A DNA stretch of 16,080 nucleotides from CAVUUN01 sp964421755 (GTDB lineage Bacteria; Acidobacteriota; UBA6911; RPQK01), in assembly GCA_964421755.1 (NCBI GenBank), contig CAYQYP010000036.1, positions 1 to 16,080 of the forward strand, read 5' to 3'. Shown in pieces: positions 15,546-16,080 of this stretch; the stretch's first letter is position 1; the number at the start of each line of letters is the position of its first letter. A program made the position numbers and the translations under genes. Below the pieces are notes generated by a model. That model saw only the letters and a program-made list of their open reading frames with translations. It was not told the origin of the DNA and ran no database searches.

Positions 15546-15554
15546 ACCTCCTTT
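15546..15554 (-). promoter_or_regulatory. Consensus Shine-Dalgarno of the zinc-ribbon gene
   Basis: Read on the minus strand this is AAAGGAGGT, 5 nt before the ATG. It is the strongest ribosome binding site in the window and fixes the start of the 78-residue protein. Confidence 0.8.
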
Positions 15555-15729
15555 CTGTCGGCTGAATTGCAGCAACGCCCTCCACCTGCGGCACAGCTCA
15601 GCCGGGATGCAGGGCCGGAGGGCGCGAAACGACGTTTTTGTCACTGGCTTTCGATGCTTGGCCGAGGCGAGGAGAAGCTCTACCAGAGCGATTATGTGAG
15701 CACTTCCTTGCCGGCAGCAGTTCGCTGAT

Positions 15730-15827
15730 GGTACAGATACGGCCAGGCGCCCGCCATACCCCCAACTGGGTATTTGCACTCTGGAGATCCACCAGATAGC
15801 CACTGAGCGGGCATGTCGGCTTGTACC
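15730..15827. repeat. Compound inverted-repeat structure in the intergenic region
   Basis: The outer arms GGTACA (15730-15735) and TGTACC (15822-15827) enclose GCC/GGC (15742-15744, 15818-15820). Inside these is a 7-bp stem, GCCCGCC (15749-15755) with AGCGGGC (15806-15812). This in turn encloses two adjacent hairpins: ATACCC/GGGTAT (15756-15773) and CTGG/CCAG with a 7-nt loop (15781-15795). The geometry is a multi-branched fold reminiscent of a tRNA without a D arm, but there is no T-loop or CCA context. It could be a structured RNA in the leader of the zinc-ribbon gene (-), an upstream element of the baeRF gene (+), or a small mobile repeat. Confidence 0.5.
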
Positions 15828-15902
15828 CGATGATCCGTTGACCCACGGCACCTCTTGCTTCTTCCCAGACGGGGAGCGCCTCCTACCGTCTTTTCTGTCG
15901 GT

Positions 15903-15911
15903 TGGTACAAT
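15903..15911 (+). promoter_or_regulatory. Extended -10 promoter at the start of the baeRF gene
   Basis: TGGTACAAT fits the extended -10 pattern TGnTATAAT with one mismatch. Transcription would start near 15918, that is, at the second ATG (15919). No -35 and no Shine-Dalgarno are evident, consistent with a leaderless transcript. Confidence 0.4.
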
Positions 15912-15912
15912 A

Positions 15913-16080
15913 ATGAATATGAAAAGCTTTTCCCGCGACGAAATATCCAAACTGGCGCTCCACCGGGAGGACAGCTGCGTCTCTCTGTTTCTCCCGACGC
16001 ATCGCTCAACGAAGCAGGTGCAACAGGGTGCGATTCGGCTCAAGAACCTGGCTCGCGAAGCGAGTGAACAGCTGATCGAG
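15913..16080 (+). CDS. baeRF-family (eRF1-like) protein, N-terminal part, truncated by the window end
   Basis: 56 codons are present and the frame is open at the window edge. Key blocks are CVSLFLPTHRSTKQVQQG (22-39) and IRLKNLAREASEQL (41-54). They match the N-terminus of bacterial archaeo-eukaryotic release factor (baeRF family 3-like) proteins, with the usual 'C.SI.LPTHR......Q..IRLKNLL..AE..L' pattern. These are predicted homologues of eRF1/Pelota that may act on ribosomes or stalled peptides; function is not established. Two ATGs are possible, 15913 and 15919; the extended -10 ending at 15911 favours 15919. Divergent from the zinc-ribbon gene, with a structured region between them. Confidence 0.8.
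   Translation, partial: MNMKSFSRDEISKLALHREDSCVSLFLPTHRSTKQVQQGAIRLKNLAREASEQLIE

Noticed and set aside
15749..15812. tRNA gene
   Set aside because: A 7-bp outer stem and two hairpins suggest a cloverleaf, but the element is about 64 nt, lacks a D arm and the T-loop consensus, and has no CCA-adjacent discriminator context.

Overview
The window looks like a piece of an Acidobacteriota chromosome. The main reason is two decayed fragments of an ADOP-type permease (the MacB/FtsX-like family with an N-terminal prefix domain that is greatly expanded in that phylum). A large secreted GH106-type glycosidase, a GC-rich base composition and a mix of catabolic and stress genes fit the same assignment. 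Nothing here fixes the genus, and I ran no database search.

Layout, left to right. 1-416 holds no gene but carries an imperfect inverted repeat of about 200 bp. 417-715 (-) is the C-terminal relic of an ADOP permease. 716-1202 is a leader region with a good sigma70-like promoter that serves katG (1203-3449, +), a complete bifunctional catalase-peroxidase. 3450-3633 has a terminator-like hairpin and a short tandem repeat. 3634-3987 (-) is the N-terminal relic of an ADOP permease, in the same orientation and the correct order relative to the C-terminal relic. The simplest reading is that the katG segment replaced or interrupted the middle of one permease gene. 4115-5857 (+) is a cobalamin-binding radical SAM enzyme with an unusual CX4CX2C cluster motif, followed by a DHRS1-like short-chain dehydrogenase (6050-6919, +).

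The centre is a minus-strand block. A secreted GH106-like glycoside hydrolase (8525-11584) lies upstream of a six-TM NarL-type histidine kinase (6983-8329) that appears to have its own promoter and no adjacent response regulator. 11585-12000 holds a REP-like nested hairpin. A small lipoprotein follows (12001-12399, -).

The right side has an NfeD-like membrane protein without its usual SPFH partner (12802-13299, +), an SLC13-family transporter with two RCK_C domains (13499-15289, +), a tiny six-cysteine zinc-ribbon-like protein with a consensus Shine-Dalgarno (15304-15540, -), a roughly 100-nt intergenic inverted-repeat structure (15730-15827), and the first 56 codons of a baeRF-type release-factor homologue (15913 to the window end, +).

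No tRNA, rRNA, CRISPR array or intact transposase was seen. The genes do not form one pathway. The most informative signals are the split permease relic around katG, the orphan B12-radical SAM gene, a recurring placement of -10 boxes almost on top of start codons (possible leaderless transcripts), and the small zinc-ribbon gene facing a structured intergenic region.
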